Source of the DNA: Hippophae tibetana
Taxonomy: Eukaryota > Streptophyta > Magnoliopsida > Rosales > Elaeagnaceae
DNA length: 64,000 nt
Direction: 5' to 3'
Assembly (NCBI GenBank): GCA_037013495.1
Contig: CM072811.1
Coordinates: forward strand, 29,101,659-29,165,658
Below are positions 48,043 through 59,479 of the stretch, one piece after another. How positions within the stretch are numbered: the stretch's first letter is position 1; every line of letters starts with the position of its first letter. The notes below the pieces were generated by a model that was not told the DNA's origin, made no database searches, and was given only the letters and a program-made list of their open reading frames with translations. The position numbers were made by a program, and so were the translations under genes.

Positions 48043-48086
48043 TCACTTGTTTTTCTTCTCTAAAATCAAATAATTCAAAACATTTT
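47862..48086. repeat. 225-bp fold-back (inverted repeat) structure
   Basis: AAAATGTTTTGGATTATTTG at 47862 is the reverse complement, with one mismatch, of the sequence ending in CAAAACATTTT at 48086. Pairing extends about 31 bp and then, less perfectly, through AGAGAAAAACAA/TTGTTTTTCTTCT. The loop contains a TA microsatellite (48008-48038) and two copies of AATGAATGTGTCA. It may be a small MITE or a hairpin within the dispersed repeat. Confidence 0.75.
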
Positions 48087-48290
48087 AACACACACCGTGA
48101 TCATATATATATGATATTTTAAAGGATACATGTCGATTACATAAAGGGTGCATATCAACAAGTGTCATAAGGTGCGACCATGTATTGTGTCTTGGCTTGA
48201 GAACGTACTCAAAAAACCATTGATTTGGAGGTTCTGGCAAGGACAACGTTCAAGGGTTGGGCACTAAGGGTGTACTTTATATTCAAACAT
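47870..48290. repeat. Dispersed repeat of unknown type, copy 2
   Basis: Collinear with 34010-34290 in the phrases AATGAATGTGTC, GTCGATTACATA, GGTGCGACCATGTA, CCATTGATTTGGAGGTTCT and CAAGGACAACGTTCAA. The copy here is interrupted by the TA tract and the fold-back arm. Confidence 0.7.
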
Positions 48291-48679
48291 GTTATTATTT
48301 TGTAGTTACAAATTTTAAAAGTGTTATTTTTGTTGTTTTTTTTAACAATTTTTCATATTTAATTACATTTTTTTAATATTTATTGAAAAATAATTTTTTT
48401 TCTAAAGAAATAAAAACATAACATAATACTTACTATATTTAATTAATATTATTTTCATATATTATTCAATTTTTTTCTATTTAGCAAACAAAAAATGCAC
48501 CATAGTTACATTATTATTGAATATTAAGTGTTGCGAAATAAATAGTCATTAACCTGCTGTTGAGTTGGTGATCATAATTAACCTTTAATAAACGTTAGTA
48601 GTAAGCAAGCATGAATATATATTATCATTTTTGGTTTTAATTATAGCTACGCTAGGCACGGGCCCTTGCGAGTTTTTTT

Positions 48680-48682
48680 TAA

Positions 48683-48735
<53 letters not shown>

Positions 48736-48862
48736 CATGCCATGGATCTATCTTTAAATTCTACTTGAAAACAGCTGGCAGTCTTCAATCTTTTAAGTTA
48801 GTGTGTGAGAAAGAGAAAGAGAAAGAGAGCGAGCTAGTACTGCATAGCCTAGGTAATCACTA
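48680..48862 (+). promoter_or_regulatory. Upstream region of the LEA_2 gene: TA tract and GA-rich leader
   Basis: A TA microsatellite (about 48687-48733) could supply a TATA-like element about 130 bp ahead of the start codon. It is followed at 48806-48830 by a GAGAAAGAGAAAGAGAGCGA run, typical of plant 5' leaders. No transcription start can be fixed from sequence alone. The TA length is likely to vary between individuals. Confidence 0.45.
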
Positions 48863-49972
48863 ATGGAGAACAGGGGTGATATGGATCATGATCAAGATGA
48901 TGAAGGAGAAGGACATGAGCATCTGTATCCAACATCATGTGGTGGCTACTATGTTCAAAGCCCTTCCACCATTTCTCATGCAAACACTACTACTAGTACT
49001 TATTTTATTAATCCCGACTACTCAGCTTTTTCAATATCCCATATCGATACCGATCATCCAAACCATAACCAGTGCCACCAACTATTTATCTCAACACTTA
49101 ATCATGATGATCATGACGATGATGATCGTGATGATGATGATGATGATCAGCTCATCTCCAGCCACTACTTATTGCGCCATGTCCATGGCAACCACAACAA
49201 AACAAAAAACAATTACGATATTAATGAAGATCATGACCGTGTGCGTACTAGTGGCGAGGAATTAGTTGATCGTATCAATAATAAAGATGATTATGATGAT
49301 GATGATGATGATGATTTGTATTTAAATGGGAAAAAAAGATCAGCTGGGTGGTTATCGTATAATTATTCGGAGGATTCAATTGGGTGGATATGTATTCAAA
49401 TGAGTTGGAGGTGTATTTTTAGCATATGCGTTGCTTTGCTTGTATTCTACTTGGTCACAAAACCACCTCCCCCAAAGGTCTCGGTTAAGGTTAATGGAAT
49501 TAATGAGTTTTTGCTTGGGGAAGGACTGGATGCTTCAGGTGTCTCAACCAAGTTACTTACATTTAATTGCTCAATTAACCTATTCGTACTCAACAAATCT
49601 AAGCTCTTTGGACTTCATGTTCAAACCCCTGTTATTCAATTCTCCTTCGGCCCACTCATTTTATTTGCATCATCATCATCATCATCACCACATGAACTTG
49701 ATAATTATATTAATCTTCTTAAGTGGAAGATTTATGTGGGAACAAAGAACAAGCCTTTGTACGGAGCTGGAAGGGTCATGGATGACATGCTTCATTCCAA
49801 AAAAGGATTGCCACTTTTCTTTACGCTCAACTTTAGCTCCCACTCCCGAGTTGTTTGGGACCTCATTCGCCCCACTTTTCATCATCATGCCCGTTGTTTA
49901 TTATTACTTCACCCTTCTTATGATAAAAAACACCGAACCCAATCTTACAATACTACTTGCACTATTTCTTAA
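48863..49972 (+). CDS. LEA_2 (NHL-like) single-pass membrane protein, intact
   Basis: A 369-residue single-exon protein. Residues 21-34 contain YPTSCGGYYVQSPS; a Y-Y-V-Q-S-P-S motif near the N-terminus marks a plant subgroup of LEA_2 proteins. An acidic, low-complexity cytoplasmic-type region follows, with two aspartate runs (residues about 82-95 and 142-151) encoded by GAT repeats. A hydrophobic segment at about 182-199 (WRCIFSICVALLVFYLVT) is the predicted membrane anchor, followed by prolines and the LEA_2 beta-sandwich (about 203-345) with SGVSTKLLTFNCSINLFVLN and NKPLYGAG. The C-terminus ends in a Cys-containing tail (NTTCTIS). Known relatives are membrane proteins linked to stress or defence, but this one's role is unknown. 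The start is supported by the conserved N-terminus and lack of an upstream ATG in frame nearby. Codon use and integrity set it apart from the surrounding fossils. Confidence 0.9.
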   Translation: MENRGDMDHDQDDEGEGHEHLYPTSCGGYYVQSPSTISHANTTTSTYFINPDYSAFSISHIDTDHPNHNQCHQLFISTLNHDDHDDDDRDDDDDDQLISSHYLLRHVHGNHNKTKNNYDINEDHDRVRTSGEELVDRINNKDDYDDDDDDDLYLNGKKRSAGWLSYNYSEDSIGWICIQMSWRCIFSICVALLVFYLVTKPPPPKVSVKVNGINEFLLGEGLDASGVSTKLLTFNCSINLFVLNKSKLFGLHVQTPVIQFSFGPLILFASSSSSSPHELDNYINLLKWKIYVGTKNKPLYGAGRVMDDMLHSKKGLPLFFTLNFSSHSRVVWDLIRPTFHHHARCLLLLHPSYDKKHRTQSYNTTCTIS

Positions 49973-50394
49973 TTACCTACTTATTTTTCCTTTAATTAAT
50001 TCATCACATATATGTAATTATATTCCTTTATGCATGTGTGTCTCACTCTCTTCCAAGAATGACAATTTAGCAATATTATTTTATCAAAGAAAATCCATTA
50101 TTATATATGTTAATTACCGACATTAAACGTTCACTTTGTATCTTTAAAAATAATTAATTACTAAAAATATATATATATAATTCCAGCTAATAATACATCA
50201 TATATACATTGACAATTGATTAACATCCACAATTGGCGTGCCAAAACAGATCCCACTAAAATGTTGATTAAGACGAGAAGAACCAAAATACTAAATGCTC
50301 AAGAAAGAGATGAAGAAGAATAAGAAGAAAACAAAATATATTGTCCTTGATAAAGACTACTATTTAGAGAATAATAGTTAATAGTTATCCTAGC
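49973..50394. other. 3' flank of the LEA_2 gene
   Basis: AT-rich, with the presumed 3' UTR (TTTAATTAATTCATCACATA) but no clear AATAAA signal. Nothing else recognised. Confidence 0.5.
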
Positions 50395-51120
50395 CATTCT
50401 GGCATGAAACACTCGGTCATGAAGATCAATAAGAACAATGTGCAATTCAACAAATAAAGCCTTGATCCATTAACTTTAGCAGCGGTTAGAGCCATTGCTC
50501 TGCATGTACGTATTTACTCTCAATATGACTACGTGACATCACTCTTTGCTTTGAGAATTGCCAAAAAATCAATGAATCTCCCAAGAAATTAAGTATAATA
50601 ACCACTTGTACTCCTACAATCATTTGCAGAGCTTGCCAGCATCACAATAAGCTAACAACTCAAAAAAAATCAGCTTAGACAACACCAGTGCAAAAGTCAA
50701 ATTACCAGCAAAATGCCTTTGTATATGCTTAATAGTCATCCAATGATGAACATTAGAGGGATAAGCCATAAGCTGACACAGCTTATTAACCGAGAAAGAG
50801 ATTTCAGGCCTTGTAAGAGTTACATATCGCTGAGAACCCACAACCTTCCTGTATTCAAATGGATTGGCAATAGGTACACCATCAAACTTCCCAATAACTT
50901 ACCAAAACATATGAGAGTATTCAGTGACCTTGTCTTGGCCAAACCTACGGCATCAAGAAAATCAACAACATTTTTATGCTGGGACAAGTGCATACAGTTT
51001 GTTCAATAGAGAACTTCAACACCCAAGAAATAAGGAAGCACCACTAGGTCTTTTAGGGAAAACTCAAGATTCAAGATTTTAATCAAACCACAGGGATAGA
51101 TCTTAGCAGGGGTTACACGG
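50395..51120 (-). mobile_element. Ty1/copia fragment: reverse transcriptase end and RNase H
   Basis: Minus strand, right to left: reverse transcriptase with SLKDLVVLPYFLGVEV (near 51060), a linker, then RYVTLTRPEISFSVNKLCQL and HHWMTIKHIQRHFAG (50841-50700), then RNase H-like sequence down to about 50400. No LTR or gag. Broken, with several interruptions. A different lineage from the SIRE-like copies. Confidence 0.8.
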
Positions 51121-52109
51121 GATTGTAGCCCTGGTTTCAAATTAAAAAAATAAAAATTAGTAGAATGGATTCATGACCCTTTATTTTGTGTATGTTATTA
51201 CATGTGTCACACATATATAATTTAAGTCATTAGGATTTTATTCACTTTTATTGGTTAGACATGTAATACAGATCAAAATAAAATAGTAAATTTGATTCAA
51301 TATAAATTACATTTATATCTTTTAGACGGGAATCTTGTATGAAATATTGAGTTATATCAACTTGTAGAACCATCTTTTTATAATAAGAGAATAGTATAAT
51401 AAGTGAGAACTAGGTTAATGATAAAATTATGTTATATATATATATAATAGTATTGGCATAATTATTTTTGTTAATGTCACTATAAAAATATACTAAATGT
51501 TTATTAAACCTATACAATAAATACATTTCAATGTAATTGTTGTTAACAAATTATTATTAATGAACAGTTATCGTCCCGGTTATGTAAATATGAGTACACT
51601 ATTTTTAAGTCATTTTATAATATAATGTAAGTGAAAAAATAGTTCAAATAATTAACTTTTTTTTAGATGTATAATAATAAAACTCCCCTTATTTGTCATT
51701 CATCTCATCAAAACATTTCATGATATTTTTCTTTCATCTTTAAAGTTATGCAATAATATATATTTTATTTCAATAATCTTTTAATTTATTTAAAGTCTTT
51801 TATATATGAAAATTTGAATATTTACTTTATTCTTATTAGTTTTTTAGTTCATCATTTTTCTTTTTATTTGTCGATTTTAGATTGTTGTTTAATATATGTT
51901 TTTAATTAGTCTTAAATTGATAACCTAAATTATATATTATTTTTAGACTTTAATATATTGTTTTTGTTTTTGTTTTAAAGTGAATAAATAGACATGTTTG
52001 ATTAGCTAACTTTTTGCTTGGATTAATTTTTAATTAATTTAATATGTTTATGTATAAATTTAATACTATGAACTTTATTGTATTTTTTCTTTTGTTTATT
52101 TTAGACAAC
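51121..52109. other. AT-rich stretch, nothing recognised
   Basis: Simple AT-rich DNA between two copia fragments; no frame, terminus or repeat that I can name. Confidence 0.5.
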
Positions 52110-53541
52110 TTGTAATAGGTTATAATGAACGAATATAGTCCACACCCACAAGAAATAAAGATGGAACAAAGGAACCTATGAAGTTTATATCTCAAACATC
52201 AACCACTCAAGAAGACTCATCACCTTCATCATCATCAAGTGAATGTCAAGATGAAAGAGTTGTGTCACACATATGAAGTCTTAGAGATCTCTATGAGATA
52301 ACCGAACGACAAGATAACCTTATATTATTTTGTTTGTTTGTCGATTATGAACCAGTTAGCTTTCAAGAAGCAGTACAAGAGAAAAAGTGGAGATATGCGA
52401 CGAATGAAGAAATCAAGGCCATCGAGAAGAATGACGCATGAGAACTCAGCTCACTTTCCAAGGGACATAAGACGATAGGTGTCAAATGGGTGTACAAAAC
52501 ATAGCAAAATTCTAAAGGAGAGATTGAAAGGAACCAGGTGAGGCTAGTTGCTAAAGGCTATAGTCAAAATGATGGAATTGACTACGATGAGGTATTGACT
52601 CTTGTTGCTCGATTGGAGAGACTATTAGACTAGTCATTTCTTTGGCAGCTCAAAACAAGTGGAAGATACATCAAATGGATGTAAAATCTACATTCTTAAA
52701 TGGAGTTCTTAAAGAGAAAGTATACATTCAGCAACCATCATGCTATGAAGTCAAAGGCCACGAAGACATGGTATTGAAGTTGAAGAAGGCTCTTTATAGG
52801 TTAAAATAAGCACCAAGGGCTTGGAATAGCCAAATCGACAAGTACTTCCAAGATAATGGCTTCAAAAAATGTCCCTACGAGCACACTCTATATATCAAGA
52901 TCAAAGATAGAGATATTTTGATCGTATGCCTCTACGTGGACAATTTGATCTTCACCGGAAGCAACCCAAGCATGTTCAATGAATTCAAGGAAGTGATGAT
53001 GAAGGAATTCAAGATGACAGAAATAGGGCTCATGGTATACTACCTTGGCATTGAAGTTAAGCAACAAAAGGATGGAATTTTCATTTCACGTGAAAGCTAT
53101 GAAAATGAGATCTTAAAGAAGTTCAAGATGGAGAATTGTAAGCCGATAAGCAGATCGATGGAATATGAAATCAAGATGTCCAAACATGAAGAAGGAGAAA
53201 GTGTAGATCCAACATTCTTCAAAAGTTTAGTAGGAAGTCTATGCTATCTAACTTGCACGAGGCCTGATATTCTTCACGCAGTTGGATTGGCTAGTCGCTA
53301 CATGGAATCTCAAACAACCACCCATTATAAAGCTGCAAAGAGAATTCTTCGCTATCTGAAAGGTACAATTGACTTTTGCTTGTTCTATTCAGTTTCTAAT
53401 TATTACAAACTTATTGGATATAGTGATAGTGATTTGAGTAGAGACAGATAATCGAAGAAGCACTATTGGATTCTTATTTTTCATGGGAGATACGACTTTC
53501 ACATGGATGTCAAAGGAACAACCGATTGTTACATTGATATT
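52110..53541 (+). mobile_element. Ty1/copia fragment: integrase tail, reverse transcriptase, RNase H start
   Basis: A serine-rich linker (about 52195-52250), then reverse transcriptase starting near 52270 (SLRDLYEITE, GVKWVYKT, KIHQMDVKS) and an open frame at 52918-53451 with IVCLYVDNLIFTGSNPSMF (Y-V-D-D/N box), YYLGIEVKQQKDGIFI and SLVGSLCYLTCTRPDILHA, then early RNase H. It stops where a gypsy LTR begins at 53542. Relatively well preserved, with about four to six breaks. No LTRs of its own are seen. Confidence 0.85.
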
Positions 53542-55044
53542 TGTTGATTTTCTATTTTTGGTATGAAAGTATCCTTAAGTAGAGCCCAAATTTTTGTGTT
53601 TAATATTAATTAACTAATATCCTTATGCAGAGCCTATTAATTAATTAAATATTAAATTTCAACTTTATTTCTAGAAAATAGAAAACCATCTAATCTTAGC
53701 TTTAGGCGAAGTTACTTAATTAAACTTTATTCAAAGTTTCAAAATTAAACCTAAGAATTTAATTATCAAAGTACTAACTTTCAAGTTTTAAAATCATTAT
53801 TGAAAATATGTTGTCAATACATTTTCGAATAATAGTTTTTATAAAAACTTTTGAAATAGAACTTCACTCTAACTACCGAGTGATTGTACCAACAAATAAA
53901 AGAGTACTACTCTGCATTAGACCGGATAATTAAACCTTAAAATCTAATTTTCATATTTAAGTTTGAAATGAAAAATCTTATATTTGTCTCTAACATTCTT
54001 AATATCAAATCTTGAATAAAAACAAAATCAATTTATTTTATAGAAATGTTTTACCTATTTAATATTTAGCAAGCATAACAACATTATTATATTATATTTA
54101 CAAAGAGTCAATCATGTTAAATTTAATCACAGAAAAATTAAATATAACATATAAGAATAAAATATAAAAAATAATTGTAAAAAAGTTATTTTAAAATTAT
54201 ACCTCAAAAGAATCCTTGCAGAACTTTTATGCTAATTCTGTTGAAAACCTCCAAACATATTTATATTTCCATTTATTGAATCAAAAACTAAAAATCTAAA
54301 AAAAACATAGCTAGTTCTTCTCAAAAAGAGAAGAACTTTAAAACTAAAAACTAAAAAAATAAAAAAATTCTAGAGAACTAAAGAGAGAAATCTAGAGAAA
54401 AAAAAGAGTTGATAAAATTTTGTTTTGCAATGGGAGGAGAGGGTCCTTTTATGGGTGAAAAAAAGCCAAAAAAGTGGGAAAATATTTCAAAATTTGATTT
54501 TGGACGCGTTTGGACAGGTTGACATGTGTGAAGGGCACAAAAATTGTGACAGATAGATTTTTGGCGCATGTAGGTGCATGCGTGACACGGTACAGGCGTG
54601 TGCTAGTGCAAATGGGACACGACACGGGCGTGTGCTGTCACGGGTGGAAATCGATGTGGCGTGTACAAGATGTGTGATGGGCGTGTGCTAGCTACATGCG
54701 CTGGCTACGCGCGTGCAGGCATGTGCTGGGCATGCCCGCACTGGTACATGTGGGACTCAATGTGCGCACGAGATTTTGGCATTTTTGACATTTTTGACTA
54801 TTTTGACCCATTTTTCCATCTTTTTGATTTTTCCTCATTTTTTTCTCAACATATTTGTGTATTGCAACCAGTATTTTTCTCCAAGTCTTTAAGTTATTTT
54901 GAAACAAAAATACTTGAAAAATAATAAAAATACCCCTGATTCCAAAATGACAAAAATATTATAAAATCATACAAATATAAATATATTTAATCAATTAAAT
55001 TACATTAAATCACTATAATTTTAGTGTTTTTTAAGCATTCATCA
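53542..55044 (-). repeat. Gypsy LTR, family II (1503 bp)
   Basis: Minus-strand start TGATGAATGCTTAAAAAACA at 55044, end near AAAATCAACA at 53542 (TG...CA). The inner part matches 62200-62340 in the opposite orientation (CTTCGCCTAAAG), and the outer end matches the LTR starting at 57830. Left flank is copia RNase H; right flank is gypsy reverse transcriptase/RNase H sequence, with no shared target duplication. A GC-richer patch with repeated CGTGTGCTAG lies at 54560-54730. Confidence 0.75.
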
Positions 55045-55758
55045 CTACACCATTGGAAAAGTCACTAGCATCATACATCACTTCAAAGTGCTCCTCCGAA
55101 TCAGGTGTTATGATTACTGGTGCCATAGTTAGACTCTTTTTCAATGTCTCAAAGGCTTGAAGACATTGTTTATCAAATAAGAATGGTGTGTTATTTTTTA
55201 GAAGGTTACATAAGGGTTTTGATACTTTAGAAAAATCCCTTATGAACCTCCTATAGAACCCAACGTGGCCTATAAATCTTCTTAATCCTTTGACATTTTT
55301 TAGATGAGGTAGCTTTTCAATACTTTTGATCTTAGCTTTGTCCACTTCCAAACCTCTATTTTAGACTTTATGATTGAGTATGATAGCCTCTTCCATTATA
55401 AAATGGCATTTTTCCATGCAAATTAAGAACAATGTTACACTATTCACATCTTTTTACTACCCTCATAAGATTTGCAAGGAATCCATCAAAATTGTTACCA
55501 AAGATCATGAAATCATCTATAAATACTTCTAGAGTTCTCTTTACCATGTTCGAAAAGATGGATAACATGCATCGTTGAAAGGTGGTTGGTCTATGGCATT
55601 ATTCTAAAGGAAAAAGTATCATAAGGATAGGTGAAAATGGTTTTCTTTTGGTCCTTAGGTGCTGTAGATATTTGATTGTAGCCTGAATAACCATCTAGTA
55701 GATAATAGAAAGCATAATTAGCCAACTTATCTAACATTTTATCCATAAAGGGGAGTGG

Positions 55759-57332
55759 TGATCGCCACACAAATTGTGTGTAATGAATACACAAATATAT
55801 ATATATATAGTAACAAGTAATATAATGATAAGTAAAGATCGTTTCCATATAGATTATTTTATTAGAAACTAATTTTTAAAACTAAAAATAAATTTTATTT
55901 AGTGTTTTTATACTTTAAGGAAGCAAAATTAAAATAACTAAATGTAAATAGCAATAATTAATTAAATTAGATTTTGTGACTAAAAAGATATAAGAGAAAA
56001 TATCTAGGAATACTTAATCTCCCAATTTTCTAAACATACGAATCGCTAAAATCTCCCAATATAATATCAATTAATTACATGATCAATTGAATCTAACCTA
56101 GCATGTATTCCAACCTCAAGTAAACTACACACCATATAGTAATTAATTTAATCACACTCTCATGCTAATTAAATTGCATACTAATCATTAAGTTCATCAA
56201 TTATGGATCACATACATAGTAATCATACATCTCTGCCTAGAAACTATTCATGTTATTTAATCAAGACAAACAATTAAATAATTCTCTCAAATCTATTTAA
56301 TTGTCTCTATAGATAAATTGTTGGTCAAACAATTAATAACATAAAAAATTAGATTAAATAATATAATTAAATTAATATTATAATTGGGAAAAAATATTAG
56401 ATCATCACATGGTGAAAATTGGGTTCATAAGATCCCTAGATTAATAAATTAATTACACATAATTGTGTTCATAAAACTCATATTTTTTATAAATAAAGAC
56501 ATAAAATTGATAAAGAAAATAGTAGAAAAATAAATACAATCAATATCTTGAATTGTAGAATTAATTTCCTTTTGAATCTCCACCAAAATTGTGTCGTCTC
56601 TTGAATTTTTCTATATTTTTCTCTCTTTTTAGCTCTAAAAATTGACCAAAATTATGCTAATGGGGGCTAATTAGGGTTTATGTAGTGATTAGGGGCTTAA
56701 ATAAAATTCAGGTGCAATCTGGACCATCCAATCAACTTCAGATCAAAGGCTACGATCAAAATAAGAAAACTAATAGTTTCAGTCAATCATAGCGTGACAC
56801 GTGGCATCATAAATTCATTGGGCGAATCAGGGAGCGACGTGTGGCATGAGAGACTGGTCAGAGTCAATGTTTGCCGAGTCAACAACACATGGCACTATGT
56901 GATTTATGGGAACAGATGGCGTGGCGTATAGGAGCAATGGCGTGGTAACACATGGCATGACGCGTTGACTGATTTTCGAACTCGGATTGAACACCATGCT
57001 GACACATGGCCTATGTTTTGCCCTCTTTACATGCGACACGATGTGATTCACTCTTTGTGATTGCATGGCATCCGCATGGCTTGCCCAGTTAGCTTCTATG
57101 CTTGCATGGCATGCCACATGGCAACTTCTGATTGGTCATGCGTTAAAAATTCATAAAATATCCAAAACAATTCCAAAAAAATCTCAAAAAATTCCAAAAA
57201 TTATATTTTCACCCCTTTTCACTAAAAAGTTTATATTTTAATTTTTTTGGCCATAAAAATACTATGTATTAAATAAAACAAGTAAATATTAAGTAAAAAT
57301 GTGCTAATGACTCTATTTTCATAGAGTCATCA
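55759..57332 (-). repeat. Solo gypsy LTR (family I, 1574 bp)
   Basis: Plus-strand ends TGATCGCCACAC and ATAGAGTCATCA are the two LTR ends of family I, with no internal sequence attached. It lies inside reverse transcriptase sequence of another gypsy element. The flanks AGTGG (55754-55758) and AGCGA (57333-57337) fit a decayed 5-bp target duplication. Solo LTRs arise by recombination between the two LTRs of a full element. Confidence 0.88.
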
Positions 57333-57829
57333 AGCGAAAAGTTTATCTTTACGTGTTCCTTTATGGACTTTTTGTAGTCCATACATACTCTCCATCCCGT
57401 AACAATCTGTGTCAGAATTAATGATTATTTTCATTGGTTAGCATTGTCATACCCCCTTCTTAGGAACATAGTGAATTAGATTCACCCATTGACTATGTAA
57501 GATAAGGCATATTATACCAGTTTCTAACCATTTCAATTTTCTTTTTCACCACTTCTATCATAATTAGGTTTAGTCTCATTTGAGCATCTTTTATTGGTTT
57601 ATCTCCATCTTCTATGATAATCTTATGCATGCAAACTGAAAAGTTAACACCTCTGAGATCAGCGGTAGTCCACCTAAAAGTATTTTTACACTCCCTCAAA
57701 ACACTCAACAATTTAGCATGTTCTTCTTGGTTAAGCTTTAGGGAAATAATCAATGGTAGTGTCTTATTAATACCTAAATGTGCATATTGAAGATGGTGTG
57801 GTAATGGCTTGAGGTCTAATGTTAGTGGT

Positions 57830-58360
57830 TGATGAGTGCTTAAAAAGTACTAATATTACATGATTTATTTGCACTTAAACAAAATACATAGATTTGAATT
57901 TGCATGATTTTATGAATATTTAAACAAATTATGATTTTGAAATCACAGATATGTTTTGTTGTTTTTCAGATATTTTTATTTTGAAATTGATACAAAAGAT
58001 AAACACTTGAAGAATCGTACAAGTACTCAATTAAAAATTAGAAGAATAAAAGAATAATACATGTAAAGAATTAAATGTTTTCCAAACCAATTGTAAGGGG
58101 TACAAAAGGAAAGTGAAGAAAATTAATATGGGTTGCGACGAAGAAATAGTTTTGTTGCGATGCAACCTTCTTGGAAATTGATTTCACATGTACCAAATTA
58201 GACGTAGTCCACATTGTGGATAAAAATGAGCTGCAATGCACTGTGATTATTCCCTCAAGATACACATTTTTCAGATATAATTTGTAGTTTAATTTTTGAG
58301 CATCTTAGAAATTTTAATTAGCTATAATTTTATATTTTATGTAGCAGTATTTTAAATGTT
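57830..58360 (+). repeat. Left LTR of the nested gypsy element (recognisable part)
   Basis: Collinear with 61290-61860: ATTTATTTG-ACTTAAA, CAATTGTAAGGGGT, GTACCAAATTAGAC and ATATAATTTGTAGT occur in the same order. The match fades after about 58360 into low-complexity DNA. Confidence 0.8.
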
Positions 58361-58369
58361 TATTATTGA

Positions 58370-59190
58370 AGTTTTTAAAAACCATTTTGTTAATATTCAT
58401 CATTTGTTTAATTTAAAAAATAAAAAAACTTTAAAAAAAGAATTAGAAAATTTTAAAAAAAATCTAAAGAGATTTTAAAATAAATTCAAAAACATTTGAA
58501 AAAATTAAGAATAAAAAAATATAAAAAAAACATTTAAAATTAAAAATATATAAATTATCTAAAAATAATAAAAAATTCAAAAAAAAATATTAATTTATTT
58601 TTATTTTATTTTATTTCGTTGACTTTATCTCTATTTTTATTTATTAACTTAATTTCCCATTAGTATTTTATTTTTAGTATTTTTGTGTACTAATTTTAAC
58701 TTAATTTTATTTTATTTTATTTATTGATTTAATTACTCACTCAATTTATTTCTTTTTTTTTTGTACTTTAATTTTTATTTTAATTTAGTATTTTTTTATA
58801 TTAATTTTTTATTCTTCTGTAATATATTTTTTTCTTTTACTAACTTATTGTAGTTTTTTATTTACCTATATTTGTATATTTGTATATTTGTATATTTATA
58901 TTTCTTTCAATATTTTATTTATTTTGCTATTTTATTTTATCATTTATTTGATTTTTGTTATTAACTTTTTTTTATTTTTGTTTTTGTTATTTCTTTTTAT
59001 TTCTATAATCTGGCCAGTTTTTTCGTTTTTTTCTTTCTTGTTTATTTTTATTTTTTTTACTTGTTTATTTATATTTATTTTTGTTATTTGTTTTTTATTT
59101 TATTTTATTATTATCTTAATATAATTGTTTAGTAATTATTTTAATTTAGTAGTTAGTATTATGTTAGTTATATTCTTTAAAAAAACCTGA
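58370..59190. repeat. Low-complexity A-rich then T-rich stretch
   Basis: About 200 bp of A-rich sequence followed by about 600 bp of T-rich sequence (TTTATTTT-like words). The open frame at 58888-59124, mostly Phe, Leu and Ile, is a composition artefact. Confidence 0.8.
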
Positions 59191-59290
59191 AACGACCTCT
59201 AAAAATTCTAAATTTTTTAATATCAATATCAATATTGGGGAATAAATATGAGGTAAATGTTAAGTTAAACATGATGCAGGTGCTAATTTA

Positions 59291-59476
59291 ATGCTTTATT
59301 CATTATACCTAGGAGTGGGTGATTTGAAAATCAGAAACATGTCCGTGGCGGATAAATTTGTAATATATCCATATGGCCTGGAAAATGATTTAAAGATATA
59401 TGTAGATAATCTTATCATACCTATGGACTTTTTAAATTACATATATGCAACAAACTTAATAGTGAAGGGACATTGA
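59291..59476 (+). pseudogene. Gypsy aspartic-protease fragment
   Basis: A 61-residue frame with LGVGDLKIRNMSVADKFVIY and IYVDNLIIPMDFL. This lines up with the strand after the active site in Athila-type proteases (compare LQMVDRSIKRPRD and KVDKFIFPADFIVLD in the element at 20796-22790). The catalytic aspartate lies outside the piece. Confidence 0.6.
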
Positions 59477-59479
59477 GCA

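Noticed and set aside
49431-50126. 231-residue frame overlapping the LEA_2 gene
   Set aside because: It is an out-of-frame shadow; the 48863-49972 frame carries the conserved LEA_2 features.
55591-55848. Frame that joins an LTR-derived start to reverse transcriptase sequence
   Set aside because: Its first part translates the end of the inserted solo LTR; it is a chance fusion, not a gene.
58888-59124. 78-residue hydrophobic frame that might suggest a membrane protein
   Set aside because: It lies in T-rich low-complexity DNA inside a gypsy element; Phe/Ile/Leu content follows from base composition.
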